From NCBI GenBank assembly GCA_030536995.1, contig JAUNOY010000012.1, positions 1 to 64,000 on the forward strand: 64,000 nt of DNA, read 5' to 3'. The stretch is from Eubacteriales bacterium. Lineage in GTDB: Bacteria > Bacillota > Clostridia > Lachnospirales > Lachnospiraceae. Each line of letters opens with the position of its first letter. Position 1 is the first letter of the stretch. The position numbers and the translations under genes were made by a program. The notes below the pieces were generated by a model. It did no database searches and was not told the DNA's origin. It saw only the letters and a program-made list of their open reading frames with translations. Below are positions 55,269 through 63,799 of the stretch, in pieces.

Positions 55269-56303
55269 TTATATCCCGCCATAAAACGAAAGAAATGCGG
55301 GTATCATAATCAATGCCATAACTACCAAAAGCATCATAATCATCGGTACAAGAAGTTTTGTTGCTGCCGCTTCTCCCAACACTCGTGCCTTTCTTTTCCT
55401 CTCTTCCCATGCTTCTACAGACTCTTTTTCCAACATGTCAGACAAGTGCCTGCTCCCTTTCTGAAGATTTTGTATAAGCAGAGTTGCCAGCGTCTTGTAC
55501 TTCACCTGTCCGCATCGCTCACCGAATCTTCGATATGCCTCCATCTCCGAAACACCGCTGTCCATTTCATAACAAACGCTTAGAATCTGATCATAAGCAA
55601 AACGGGGTCTAACTTTTTTCTTTCTTTTATAGTCCAGAGAAATTTTCTCAAAAGCCTTTCGTGCTGTCATACCTGCCTGAACAAGCAGAGTAAACTTCAT
55701 AATAAGCCCCGGATAATCCATAAGCAGTTCTTCATATCGTTTCTGAATCTTCACCTCCTCCTCACGTCCTTTCATAATCAGAATAAGCAGTGCAGAAAGA
55801 AAGAACAAACCTGAAATCAAAGCTCCTGTTGTATCTTTCGGTTTTTCCCATTCAAGCCTCTTGCCATCCCATGATTCCGGCAGGTAATAGTAATCCGGAT
55901 CGTTTTTTTTCTGATTGTATCTGGCTATGGCATCTTTTAATTCCAGTTGCCTTTTCTCTTCTTCTGTCAACTTTCTGCTTTCCTGCGGTTCTTTGGATTC
56001 TTCCAGTTCCTTTTCTGGTATCTGCACATATAAAGTTCCTGCCTTCTCTCCATCTACAGACACCAAAAATTCCTGCTCATAAGCTCCTGTTTCCTCCTTT
56101 TTCAGTCTGTACCCCTGCGTATAGACTTTTCCATTTTCACTGCCTGCGCTGAGGAGCAGGCCCAGAATATTCCCTAAAGCTGCCACCAGAAGGAACAATT
56201 TCATTCCTTCTTTTCCACCGATTCCTTCTTTTGGTATCCAGCCTCTTTTCCACCCTGCATAAATTGCCAGAATTATAACAAAAACAACAATATGTATCCA
56301 CAT
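55269..56303 (-). CDS. tadC: Tad platform protein TadC (type II secretion F family)
   Basis: About 344 residues from ATG 56303, seven bases after the TadB stop; a longer in-frame start inside tadB is unlikely. A long charged insert (about 65-165) separates N-terminal spans from the GspF core (LLMDYPGLIMKFTLLVQAGMTARKAF) and C-terminal spans. It anchors the ATPase and pilin assembly in the membrane with TadB. Confidence 0.85.
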   Translation of the reverse strand: MWIHIVVFVIILAIYAGWKRGWIPKEGIGGKEGMKLFLLVAALGNILGLLLSAGSENGKVYTQGYRLKKEETGAYEQEFLVSVDGEKAGTLYVQIPEKELEESKEPQESRKLTEEEKRQLELKDAIARYNQKKNDPDYYYLPESWDGKRLEWEKPKDTTGALISGLFFLSALLILIMKGREEEVKIQKRYEELLMDYPGLIMKFTLLVQAGMTARKAFEKISLDYKRKKKVRPRFAYDQILSVCYEMDSGVSEMEAYRRFGERCGQVKYKTLATLLIQNLQKGSRHLSDMLEKESVEAWEERKRKARVLGEAAATKLLVPMIMMLLVVMALIMIPAFLSFYGGI

Positions 56304-56310
56304 TCTCAGC

Positions 56311-57087
56311 TCACACCTCGATATCCACAATTTTTCTGCCAAGCCAATATGCAGTCCCATAAATTCCAAGACACACTGTCATCGCAATAACCCCAAACGG
56401 ATTTCCGTATAAAACACTCAGAAATCCAGGGGATGTCATTTGCAGATAACAAATAATTCCGGCAGGCATCAGACTCATAACCATTTGCTCGGATTTTTTC
56501 GCTCCCAGAGTCGCCTCTATTTCTTTCTTTACATCAATCTTATCCCCCAGCATTCGCGCAGTTTTCTGAATTACCTTATTCATATCACCTCCTGTACGTT
56601 TCGCTGTGTAAAAAACTGCAGCGAAGTTTTCAATGTCTTCTACCTGACATCGATCTCCGAAATCCAGAAACAACTCCTCCAGAGGAACACTGATATGCTG
56701 CTGGCTCTCAATATAATGGAATTCTTCCAAAATATCCGTTCCCTTTTCATATAACCGTTCCAAATCGCGGACACAGGCGCTCACCGCGCTTTCTGCAGAA
56801 TATCCCGCCTGCACAGCCACACTCAAGGAGGTAAGAGCATCTTTAAACTGATAATTTAAGTCTTTTTTCCTCTTCTTTATCAATTGCTTCCTTCTCCATC
56901 TAAGATAAAAGAAAACTGCAGGCGCCATCAACAGCAACGCCCAGAGGCTCTGATAAAACAAATAATCTGCCAAGAGACACAGCGCCGCTCCCTGTCCTGT
57001 ATATTTCAGAATTTCTTTTGCAGAAAATTGATAATGTTCATAGTCTCTTTTTCCATAGTTTTTTTCTTTCTCTTTCCCATTTTTCAT
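56311..57087 (-). CDS. tadB: Tad platform protein TadB (type II secretion F family)
   Basis: 258 residues with N-terminal spans (about 33-62), the GspF segment LTSLSVAVQAGYSAESAV (about 88-105) and C-terminal spans ending GRKIVDIEV. It is the second platform protein and overlaps cpaF by four bases. Confidence 0.85.
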   Translation of the reverse strand: MKNGKEKEKNYGKRDYEHYQFSAKEILKYTGQGAALCLLADYLFYQSLWALLLMAPAVFFYLRWRRKQLIKKRKKDLNYQFKDALTSLSVAVQAGYSAESAVSACVRDLERLYEKGTDILEEFHYIESQQHISVPLEELFLDFGDRCQVEDIENFAAVFYTAKRTGGDMNKVIQKTARMLGDKIDVKKEIEATLGAKKSEQMVMSLMPAGIICYLQMTSPGFLSVLYGNPFGVIAMTVCLGIYGTAYWLGRKIVDIEV

Positions 57088-58280
57088 AATTCAATCCCCG
57101 CCCGTTCCAATTTTTCCCGGTGAAGAAGGGGCGCTGATTCTACCAAACCTCTCCCTTCCTGCCACCGGTATAGCGGCTGAGTCTGTATCTCTCCCTTTTC
57201 AAAGCCGCATACTTCAGTTATTTCCAAAACCTTTCTGGATTTATCCCGCATTCTTCCAAGGTGAACAAGTATATCTACTCCGGAAGCAATCTGTCTGCGT
57301 ATCGCTTCCAACGGCAGTTCAACTCCCATCAAAGTCATCGTTTCCAGACGGGAAAGCATATCTCTGCTGCTGTTGGCATGAGCAGTACTCAGACTTCCTT
57401 CATGCCCTGTATTCAACGCCTGCAGCATATCCATTGCTTCTCCTCCGCGTACTTCTCCTACTATGATTCTGTCCGGCCTCATTCGAAGAGCCGTTCTGAT
57501 CAACTCACGAATCGTTACAGATGCACCACCGTCCACATTTGCCATCTTCGCTTCCAGTCGTACCAGATTCTCAATTCCCTGTATTCTCAATTCCGCATTA
57601 TCCTCTACTGTGATAATCCTCTCGTCGCAGGGAATAAATTCTGACAAAGCCGCCAGAAAGGTGGTCTTACCGCTTCCAGTGCCTCCGCCAATAACCATAG
57701 AATATCTGGCCTGCACAAGCTTGCGAAGAAACTGTGCACATTCCTGAGAAAGACTTCCCAGTTCAATCAGCTTTTCCATAGTGATAGGATGTTCCGGAAA
57801 ACGCCGGATTGTAAGAATAGGACCATTTAATGCTACCGGATAAATCACGGCATTGACTCTGGCTCCGTTCTCAAGCCTCGCGTCCACAATCGGCATCGAT
57901 TCATTTACAACACGATTGCATTTGCCCACAATCTGCTGAATAACATCCTCCAATTTTTCTCTGGATGTAAAACTCTTATGCCATTTGGACAGTTTCCCGC
58001 CACGCTCTACAAAAATTGTATCCGGTCCGTTAACCATAATTTCCGTCACTGATTCATCCTCAATCAATTCCTGAAGAACGTCCAGCTTACGCACCGAATA
58101 GAAAAGCTCCTGTCTAAGCTGTACCTTTTCTTTCAAAGGCATGCATGACTCCCGCATCTGATTCAAAATCAATTCATCTATAGCATCCAGAATCTCTCCA
58201 TCTGATAACTCTCTGGAAAGATCCAATTGTTCCATCAACATTCCTCGAAGCATCCGAAACGATTCTCTGCTCATTCTCAC
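57084..58280 (-). CDS. cpaF: Tad secretion ATPase (CpaF/TadA type)
   Basis: 398 residues. Walker A GGGTGSGKTTFLAAL (about 200-214), the IIVGEVRGGEAMDMLQA Walker B region and the HANSSRDMLSRLETM motif are those of CpaF hexameric ATPases. It powers pilus extension and probably retraction. It follows the TadZ-like gene by one base. Confidence 0.94.
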   Translation of the reverse strand: MRMSRESFRMLRGMLMEQLDLSRELSDGEILDAIDELILNQMRESCMPLKEKVQLRQELFYSVRKLDVLQELIEDESVTEIMVNGPDTIFVERGGKLSKWHKSFTSREKLEDVIQQIVGKCNRVVNESMPIVDARLENGARVNAVIYPVALNGPILTIRRFPEHPITMEKLIELGSLSQECAQFLRKLVQARYSMVIGGGTGSGKTTFLAALSEFIPCDERIITVEDNAELRIQGIENLVRLEAKMANVDGGASVTIRELIRTALRMRPDRIIVGEVRGGEAMDMLQALNTGHEGSLSTAHANSSRDMLSRLETMTLMGVELPLEAIRRQIASGVDILVHLGRMRDKSRKVLEITEVCGFEKGEIQTQPLYRWQEGRGLVESAPLLHREKLERAGIEL

Positions 58281-58281
58281 C

Positions 58282-59295
58282 TCATTCTCTTTCTGCCCTT
58301 AAAATTTCCCGGACATAATCCCCAAGTTCACTCCATACCAGTTGCTCTATGTAATTTTGATCTGAATCCGTCCCTACATGAAAAGGAGGTCTGATTTTTA
58401 CTGTTTTTTCCAATATCTGAGGAAAATCCCATATCCGCACAAAATTCTCAAACTGCGCGATTTTACAGGCAGACATAGTGTCTGACAGTACCGGCATATA
58501 AATACGTCTGCACATGTCGAGAAGTTGAAGATTCTCATCAATTCCATTTCCAATGTCCAGAATAATCACTTCATAGGAACTTCCCATGACGATCATCTCT
58601 ATCAGTTTCTCCCAGTCCTTCCAGGGAGTACCTCTGACATCCGCAGGAGTCTGCACCGGCGGAATAAAATCCAGATTATTGACAGTCTGCACCATTCCAT
58701 TCATCTTATGAATTAAATTCTGATTATCCTGACGCACATAATAAAGAAGATCACTCAAATTATGTGCAAATCCTTTCCCTATAAGTTCCTCAAATCCGGA
58801 ATACTCCTCCAGATTCAAATATAAGACAGCCTTTTCCCGTGCCAAGATCTGTCCAAGTGCCAGCGCAAAGGAAGTTTTCAGACAGCGTCCTATAGGAGAA
58901 TAAACTCCCAGGATCTCTGTTGTCTTTTTCAATACTGCGAACTGTTGCGGAAGCGCCTTCTTCTCTTCGCCATAACATGCCATAACCTCACGGATCACAT
59001 CAGAAGATGACTGGTATTTATACACACTTGGATATGAATCCAATTCCGGAGGATGTACTCCTTCCGAAAGGATAATCATTTTACCAATATCCAGTTCCCG
59101 TACTTCCCGACACATTGCCTTCCCGGAAATAAGCAGCAACTCTATGTGTGTTTTTCTCCCATATGCAATGAGGCTTTCCACTGTTGTAAAAGCCTGGATT
59201 TCAAATGGAATATTCTTCTTCTGGTTCAGATAATCCATAAAATTCAGTGCATAATCCACTTCCAGATCACATACTGCAAAAATATTCCTTCTCAC
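58282..59295 (-). CDS. TadZ/CpaE-like ParA-family protein
   Basis: 337 residues. The N-terminal 120 residues look like a receiver-type domain without a clear phosphoacceptor. The C-terminal domain is ParA/MinD-like: the deviant Walker A is VYSPIGRCLKTSFALALG (about 133-150), then VIILDIGNGIDENLQL. TadZ localises the Tad machine. It starts three bases after the peptidase gene. Confidence 0.82.
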   Translation of the reverse strand: MRRNIFAVCDLEVDYALNFMDYLNQKKNIPFEIQAFTTVESLIAYGRKTHIELLLISGKAMCREVRELDIGKMIILSEGVHPPELDSYPSVYKYQSSSDVIREVMACYGEEKKALPQQFAVLKKTTEILGVYSPIGRCLKTSFALALGQILAREKAVLYLNLEEYSGFEELIGKGFAHNLSDLLYYVRQDNQNLIHKMNGMVQTVNNLDFIPPVQTPADVRGTPWKDWEKLIEMIVMGSSYEVIILDIGNGIDENLQLLDMCRRIYMPVLSDTMSACKIAQFENFVRIWDFPQILEKTVKIRPPFHVGTDSDQNYIEQLVWSELGDYVREILRAERE

Positions 59296-59298
59296 TGT

Positions 59299-59811
59299 TC
59301 AATAGACACCTCCTGCGTATAACGCGGTACTTAAAAATACCGGTACCGTAAAATGGAAACTCTCCGGAGATAAAATATTGAGTCCACTGTAAGGCATGAT
59401 TTCTCCTGTCTTTACGCTTTCCTCAATATACCGGATAAAATAGTGGAATCTTTGGCTGAAATTGCCCTCAGAAATCAAGATTGCGGCAGATATGCCCGCT
59501 CCAAGAAACAAAGACATAAGAATACATTTCCATACTGTTCGCGGTCCCCAGACGCTGCCCAGAGCACAAAACAGTTTAATATCTCCGGCTCCTATCATAT
59601 GAAAAAAGAAAAGTCCTCCAAGAACCAGAATCGGCAGACTGCTCCCTGCTGCAAAATCCCATATTCCTGCAGCCCCTTTCTTCCATATCTGGATGCCAAA
59701 ACCTATAGCCATGGAAAAGCAGATCCATCCATTGTCAACTTTCGCAGAGCGCAAATCCATAAGAAGCGCCACTGCAGATACCACTACCGGAAAAAGGGTA
59801 CAAAAAAACAT
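59299..59811 (-). CDS. Prepilin peptidase, A24 family (first of two)
   Basis: 170 residues with about five membrane spans and catalytic aspartates in LLMDLRSAKVDN (about 17-28) and MIGAGDIKLF (GxGD). It heads the pilus operon and presumably cuts the Flp1-like pilin leader, though the assignment relative to the second peptidase is inference. The promoter at 59967-59995 drives the whole operon through a leader of about 150 bases. Confidence 0.88.
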   Translation of the reverse strand: MFFCTLFPVVVSAVALLMDLRSAKVDNGWICFSMAIGFGIQIWKKGAAGIWDFAAGSSLPILVLGGLFFFHMIGAGDIKLFCALGSVWGPRTVWKCILMSLFLGAGISAAILISEGNFSQRFHYFIRYIEESVKTGEIMPYSGLNILSPESFHFTVPVFLSTALYAGGVY

Positions 59812-59917
59812 AACTTCACCTCACTTCTCATATGTACTCTTTTCATACTCTAACGGATGGTGCAGTTAAATACTGTTTTTATCTTTCGTACTTTAGTGTA
59901 AAAAATAGTGGAAATTC

Positions 59918-59959
59918 CCGTCTGAATTGACGGATTATGATTACCAGAAGATTTCTGGT
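59918..59959 (-). other. Two hairpins in the pilus operon leader
   Basis: The minus-strand leader RNA contains ACCAGAA-ATC-TTCTGGT (59943-59959, 7-bp stem, 3-base loop) and CCGTC-AATTCA-GACGG (59918-59933). They lie soon after the predicted start and about 110 bases before the first gene. They match no riboswitch class I recognise; bases 59812-59917 otherwise hold nothing clear. Confidence 0.5.
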
Positions 59960-59966
59960 GAGTTTT

Positions 59967-59995
59967 ATTATAGAGCAGAGATATACTTTTGTCCA
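59967..59995 (-). promoter_or_regulatory. Promoter of the Tad pilus operon
   Basis: On the minus strand TGGACA (59990-59995) and TATAAT (59967-59972) are separated by 17 bases. No closer promoter to any gene inside the 9.4-kb operon was seen, but I did not search every gene boundary exhaustively. Confidence 0.65.
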
Positions 59996-60042
59996 GAGGG
60001 CTTTTTTGTCGAATATCTAAAAAAACTATAAACTAAATACTA

Positions 60043-60071
60043 TTGCGCCTTTTGCTTTACTGCTGTATAAT
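60043..60071 (+). promoter_or_regulatory. Promoter of the GNAT gene
   Basis: TTGCGC (60043-60048), 17 bases, TATAAT (60066-60071), 40 bases before the gene and divergent from the pilus promoter. Confidence 0.55.
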
Positions 60072-60111
60072 GATGCATGATTAAATTCAAAATTCAGATA
60101 AGGATACTATT

Positions 60112-60909
60112 ATGAACGAGAAATCAATTGTAAAGGAAACAATAATAAAACAGATTGAAGATATGTCACTGAATGCATGGCCTTCTCATAAAATGGAACT
60201 TTACGACGGCTGGATTTTACGCTTTTCTTATTTTTATACACACAGAACAAACAGTGTCGAGCAGTTTGGAAATTCTGCCCTGCCCTGGAGAGAAAAAATC
60301 CCCTTTTGTGAACAGGAATACAAGCGGCTCGGTTCTCCTGCCGTCTTTAAAATCAGTCCTCTCGTTTCTCCTGATTTCGACTATGTATTGGAAAACCGCG
60401 GGTATTCCATTCAGCATACTACCAACGTTATGGCTGTGAATCTTTCTTCTGCACATTTGAACATTCCTTATCCCCGTGTAGAATTTAGACATAACGAAAT
60501 TCCCTCACTGTGGATTACCAGTCTTTTTGATCTGAAAAGAACTACAAACCCGATTCACAGAAAAGTAGTCCCTTCCATGTATCAGGCGATCCTGAAAGAG
60601 ACTATATGTGCCTGCGTAAAAAAAGACGGCAAAATCATAGCCACTGGACTCGGCATTCTCGACCGTGACTACATCGGCATCTATGCCATTCACGTAAAAG
60701 AATCCTGCCGCGGACAGGGTCTTGCCCGCCAAATCTGCACCGGACTTTTAAAGGAAGGTTTGAAAAAAGGCGTACAGAAAGCCTACCTTCAGGTTGTAGA
60801 GGGAAATACTCCTGCCAGAACTCTTTACGAATCTCTGGGATTTCAGAAAATATACACTTACTGGTTCCGCGTTCAGCCCGGATACCAGTTCAGGGAGATA
60901 CAACAATGA
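60112..60909 (+). CDS. GNAT family N-acetyltransferase
   Basis: 265 residues. The N-terminal 115 residues are a separate domain; the C-terminal GNAT domain has IYAIHVKESCRGQGLARQIC (acetyl-CoA loop R/Q-x-x-G-x-A, about 192-211) and GNTPARTLYESLGFQKIYTY. Substrate unknown. Its stop overlaps the ATG of a broken SGNH esterase gene, which suggests the two were once translated together. Confidence 0.85.
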   Translation: MNEKSIVKETIIKQIEDMSLNAWPSHKMELYDGWILRFSYFYTHRTNSVEQFGNSALPWREKIPFCEQEYKRLGSPAVFKISPLVSPDFDYVLENRGYSIQHTTNVMAVNLSSAHLNIPYPRVEFRHNEIPSLWITSLFDLKRTTNPIHRKVVPSMYQAILKETICACVKKDGKIIATGLGILDRDYIGIYAIHVKESCRGQGLARQICTGLLKEGLKKGVQKAYLQVVEGNTPARTLYESLGFQKIYTYWFRVQPGYQFREIQQ

Positions 60910-61134
60910 ACCATCTGATCTGTTTCGGCGACAGCATTACTGACTGCGGACGTTTCTTCGACGCCACTCCTCTTGGAAACGGTTATGTCAAAATGACAGC
61001 TCTTTCTTTCCCTTCACAGCACGCTTAACCGGCTCGCCTCCCAAAGCGGCTTTGAAGCAGTTACTGCAGACGGCATCCACCTCACTGCTTTGGGACATCG
61101 CATCATATCAGACGAATTGATGAAATTGTTATAA
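60906..61134 (+). pseudogene. SGNH/GDSL hydrolase, internally deleted remnant
   Basis: The start MNHLICFGDSITDCGRFF carries block I (GDS) and the end carries block V (DGIHLTALGHRI), but only 229 bases separate start and final stop, against about 600 expected. The first frame stops at 61026-61028 after 40 codons and the C-terminal part continues in the next frame. Blocks II and III are gone. The likely history is a large internal deletion with frameshift. It overlaps the GNAT stop (ATGA). Confidence 0.85.
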
Positions 61135-61143
61135 ATACACTCA

Positions 61144-61175
61144 AAAACTCCGCCAGATATCTGACGGAGTTTATC
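61144..61175. terminator. Bidirectional terminator between the SGNH remnant and folT
   Basis: AAACTCCGCCAGAT pairs with ATCTGACGGAGTTT (one wobble), followed by a T-rich stretch on the plus strand and A-rich on the other. Confidence 0.7.
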
Positions 61176-61210
61176 TTTGGGGAATCATTTTTTATCAATA
61201 CTGTTTTAAA

Positions 61211-61771
61211 TCATACGGTTTTCTTTTCAAGAACCGACGGTGTGACATTCCCCACTACCATAGCAGTCAGGGGACTGAAATAGAGAAGACAAGTCAGCAC
61301 ACAGTAAATAGGAATCAGGATTGCAAACTGAATAAGACGCCCTGGCATAATCGTATAGAAGTTATAGCCAAGGAAAATTACAAGTCCTGCTGTTGTAAGA
61401 ATCAAGGAGCTTAAAACTGCTGTGAATACAATTGACACACAGATTCCCACTGTTTTGCCTGTTTTCTTTTTATTCACAAAGAAGGGCTTCGCAAGAGCAG
61501 GAATCACTCCCCATAAAATTGCTGCAACAGTGATAAACGGGTTAACTGCATATCCTTTCATCATACAACCAATAAGGTCTGCACAGAGACCGCAGACACC
61601 GCCTGCAACAGGACCAAGCCAGAGACCTGCAAGAATCGTGGTCACACTACCCACAGAAATACGATACGCGCCTAGTTCAATAACAAAAACACGTGTAAGA
61701 ATCAGGTGAAGGGCAATGAGAAGAGCCATATACACCAGGGTTTTTACGTTCCAATATTGTTTTTTCTGCAT
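61211..61771 (-). CDS. folT: Folate ECF transporter S component
   Basis: 186 residues from the ATG at 61771 (GGAGGTG upstream). Six membrane spans with LVYMALLIALHLILTR, YRISVGSVTTILAGLWLGP and GGVCGLCADLIGCMMKG, matching FolT. It binds folate and docks to shared EcfTA subunits coded elsewhere. A probable THF riboswitch precedes it, which independently supports the folate assignment. Confidence 0.88.
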   Translation of the reverse strand: MQKKQYWNVKTLVYMALLIALHLILTRVFVIELGAYRISVGSVTTILAGLWLGPVAGGVCGLCADLIGCMMKGYAVNPFITVAAILWGVIPALAKPFFVNKKKTGKTVGICVSIVFTAVLSSLILTTAGLVIFLGYNFYTIMPGRLIQFAILIPIYCVLTCLLYFSPLTAMVVGNVTPSVLEKKTV

Positions 61772-61849
61772 AATAAAAACACCTCCATAATGTTTTAAAA
61801 ATAGAGTTACAGATAAATAATAATCCCTCCACATTATGAGATGTTCTCA

Positions 61850-61955
61850 CATGTAGCAACGGGTGCGGAAAATATATCGTAAGCAACTATCTGCTTTTCG
61901 TTCCACGGCGACTCCCCAGCCAGTGAACACTTGACGCATAAATTCCTACTTCGCT
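61850..61955 (-). ncRNA. Probable THF (tetrahydrofolate) riboswitch
   Basis: In the minus-strand folT leader, GUAG and CUAC close the element. The conserved run GCGUCAAGUGU then a hairpin CACUGGC-UGGGGAGUC-GCCGUG and AACGAAAAGC match the THF aptamer pattern (RF01831) as I remember it. Downstream, CCGCACCCGUUGCUAC completes it. Exact helix pairing was judged by eye. The promoter at 61973 places it at the 5' end. A short hairpin before the ribosome site may be the expression platform; no T tract follows. Confidence 0.72.
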
Positions 61956-61972
61956 ATTATTTATTTAAGCCG

Positions 61973-62000
61973 ATTATATCACATATCATCAGAATTACAA
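61973..62000 (-). promoter_or_regulatory. Promoter of riboswitch-folT
   Basis: On the minus strand TTGTAA (61995-62000) and TATAAT (61973-61978), spacer 16. Bases 62001-62145 show nothing else recognisable. Confidence 0.65.
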
Positions 62001-62145
62001 TATAATATATGATAATTTTTTCACAAATTTTTCATGCATTTTTTATACATTTCCTCCAAAAACTTCTGTTCGGCAACTTATTTGAAATATTTTCACTTCA
62101 ATTTATCCGAAGAAACCAAAAAAGATTATTTTCCCCTGTTTTTTA

Positions 62146-62174
62146 TTGAAAATCCACCACCGTTTTTGTACAAT
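62146..62174 (+). promoter_or_regulatory. Promoter of the lipoprotein operon
   Basis: TTGAAA (62146-62151), 17 bases, TACAAT (62169-62174), about 145 bases before the first gene. A weak GATCC/GGATT-type inverted repeat overlaps it. Confidence 0.55.
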
Positions 62175-62318
62175 ATAATTTAGGCGGATTTTTAATCCCC
62201 CTCTGTTACCTAAAATGCCAAATTCTGCCGTTCTATCTGCGAAATGCATATACTTATCTTTTTTTCATATAATAACCCTGAAACCAATATGTTATCTTAA
62301 ACACACAGGGAGAAAAAA

Positions 62319-62528
62319 ATGAGACAATTTCCGCATAATTCCCCGGCAGATTCCTACAATGTTCATTATGACAACTATATGGATACTGCCGCAGATACAG
62401 AGTGTACGGGACTTATATACCGGGCTGCAGAAAATCTGGAGGAATGGGAAAATTACAAGGATATCCTTAATTTCATTCCCGCCTCTCCCGGCAGTTATTC
62501 CTTTGCTATATCGGAGGAAAAAGATTGA
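62319..62528 (+). CDS. Small hypothetical protein before the lipoprotein
   Basis: 69 residues, unrecognised, with no signal or membrane segment. It contains tyrosine/aspartate-rich YNVHYDNYMDTAADTE and ends SEEKD. GGGAG lies before the ATG. Its stop overlaps the TTG of the lipoprotein gene, so it is probably a translated, coupled first gene of the operon. Confidence 0.55.
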   Translation: MRQFPHNSPADSYNVHYDNYMDTAADTECTGLIYRAAENLEEWENYKDILNFIPASPGSYSFAISEEKD

Positions 62529-63679
62529 AAATAAAAAAATTACTGGCCGTGTGCATTTGTGCCGGCATGACTGCAGCTCTTTGCGGCTGCAGTCTTGGAA
62601 ATATGCTTGAGAAATTCACCTCTACCGGAGACCTGTCAGCCGAAGCCCCCACTTCAGAAGAAACTCCCACAGCACCCGGAGAACGTGTCTATATAGACGA
62701 ACTTACTGGCAAACTTGATAATTTTACCGGAAGTGCCCTCACTTTATCAGTTGACGATGCCTCCTATATATTCGATGTATCTCAGGCTGCTCTTGAATGT
62801 AAGGCAGGCATGATTGCCGGAGATGAGATCAGCGTCATCTACGAAGGCAAGCTGGAAACTACCGATACCAGTATGGTAAAAGCTCTGAAAGTTGTAGATA
62901 ACTTTCATAAAAAGGCAAAACTGAAAACACATAAACTCTATGGAATGGTACAAAAGCTGACCCCAAACACCATAACTGTTAAATCTGATAAAGGCATCAC
63001 TGCCACATATCCCATCACCGGAACAGCCCAATATTATCAGGGCGGACTAAAAAAAGGCAACTGGGTTTATCTTAAATTCAGAGGAAACGCTCCCTCCGAA
63101 AAGGTTAACGCATCTTCTGATTTAAATACCAGCCCTCTGAAAGTATTAAGCATTTCAGATTCTGAAGATTTCAGCGCCAAAAAAGGGATTCCTTCGCCCA
63201 CTCCGTCAGCAGACGAAAATATCAAGGAATTTCGAGCCGAAATACAGACTGTAGACACTAATGTCCTGCAGATTATCCCAAATGGAAAAAGCGCAATCAT
63301 GAACCTTGATCTGGCATCCTCCCCTGTATATTTCAGTGGCGGAATCTCTCCTGGCGCCAGCATTACCGTTACATATACAGGCGAACTTAAAGAAGATACA
63401 CTGGCTGGAATCACTATCCTCTCAGTCACAGGAGATAATCCAAAAAATCTGAGCAAACGTCATATTTCTTTCTCAGTTACCGGAACTGTAATCGGAACCA
63501 CTGCAAATACTGTGACTACCCGAACATCCGATGGAGTCATGGCAATTTTCCGTACAGACAATGCTTCTGATATTTCCACCGGAGGTCTGGCAGAAGGATC
63601 CGGCGTACGCATCACATTTGACCCCTCTAAATCTGTCACTTCCAATATCTATGAAGCCCTACAGATCACAGACGCCTGA
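62525..63679 (+). CDS. Repeat lipoprotein
   Basis: 384 residues, start TTG with GGAGG upstream. The lipobox ALCGC puts the lipidated Cys at 22. After a Ser/Thr/Glu linker come four units of about 70 residues (near 57-130, 137-200, 236-305, 313-384), each with a G...NTITVK/TVTTRTSDG strand pattern and a GGL..G..V.V.F/Y ending. They look like small beta barrels (OB-like). Function unknown; a surface-anchored binding role is likely. Confidence 0.75.
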   Translation: MKIKKLLAVCICAGMTAALCGCSLGNMLEKFTSTGDLSAEAPTSEETPTAPGERVYIDELTGKLDNFTGSALTLSVDDASYIFDVSQAALECKAGMIAGDEISVIYEGKLETTDTSMVKALKVVDNFHKKAKLKTHKLYGMVQKLTPNTITVKSDKGITATYPITGTAQYYQGGLKKGNWVYLKFRGNAPSEKVNASSDLNTSPLKVLSISDSEDFSAKKGIPSPTPSADENIKEFRAEIQTVDTNVLQIIPNGKSAIMNLDLASSPVYFSGGISPGASITVTYTGELKEDTLAGITILSVTGDNPKNLSKRHISFSVTGTVIGTTANTVTTRTSDGVMAIFRTDNASDISTGGLAEGSGVRITFDPSKSVTSNIYEALQITDA

Positions 63680-63680
63680 C

Positions 63681-63753
63681 GCGCTCCAGATTCACTCCGT
63701 TACTGTCGGCGCATAAAAGACATCCGCCGGATGTCTTGCGCCCTCTTGGAGCG
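63681..63753. terminator. Nested inverted repeat / terminator between lipoprotein and amidohydrolase genes
   Basis: An inner hairpin, AAAGACATCCG / CGGATGTCTT (63716-63737), lies inside GGCGC/GCGCC arms and outer CGCTCCA/TGGAGCG arms. In the minus direction the inner stem is followed by TTTTAT, so it should end the amidohydrolase transcript. Confidence 0.6.
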
Positions 63754-63799
63754 TATATCAGATGAGGATTGAGCTTCTGCTGAAATCAGCAAATGCATA

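Noticed and set aside
59812-59995. c-di-GMP riboswitch before the pilus operon
   Set aside because: The conserved GEMM core is absent; only two simple hairpins are seen.
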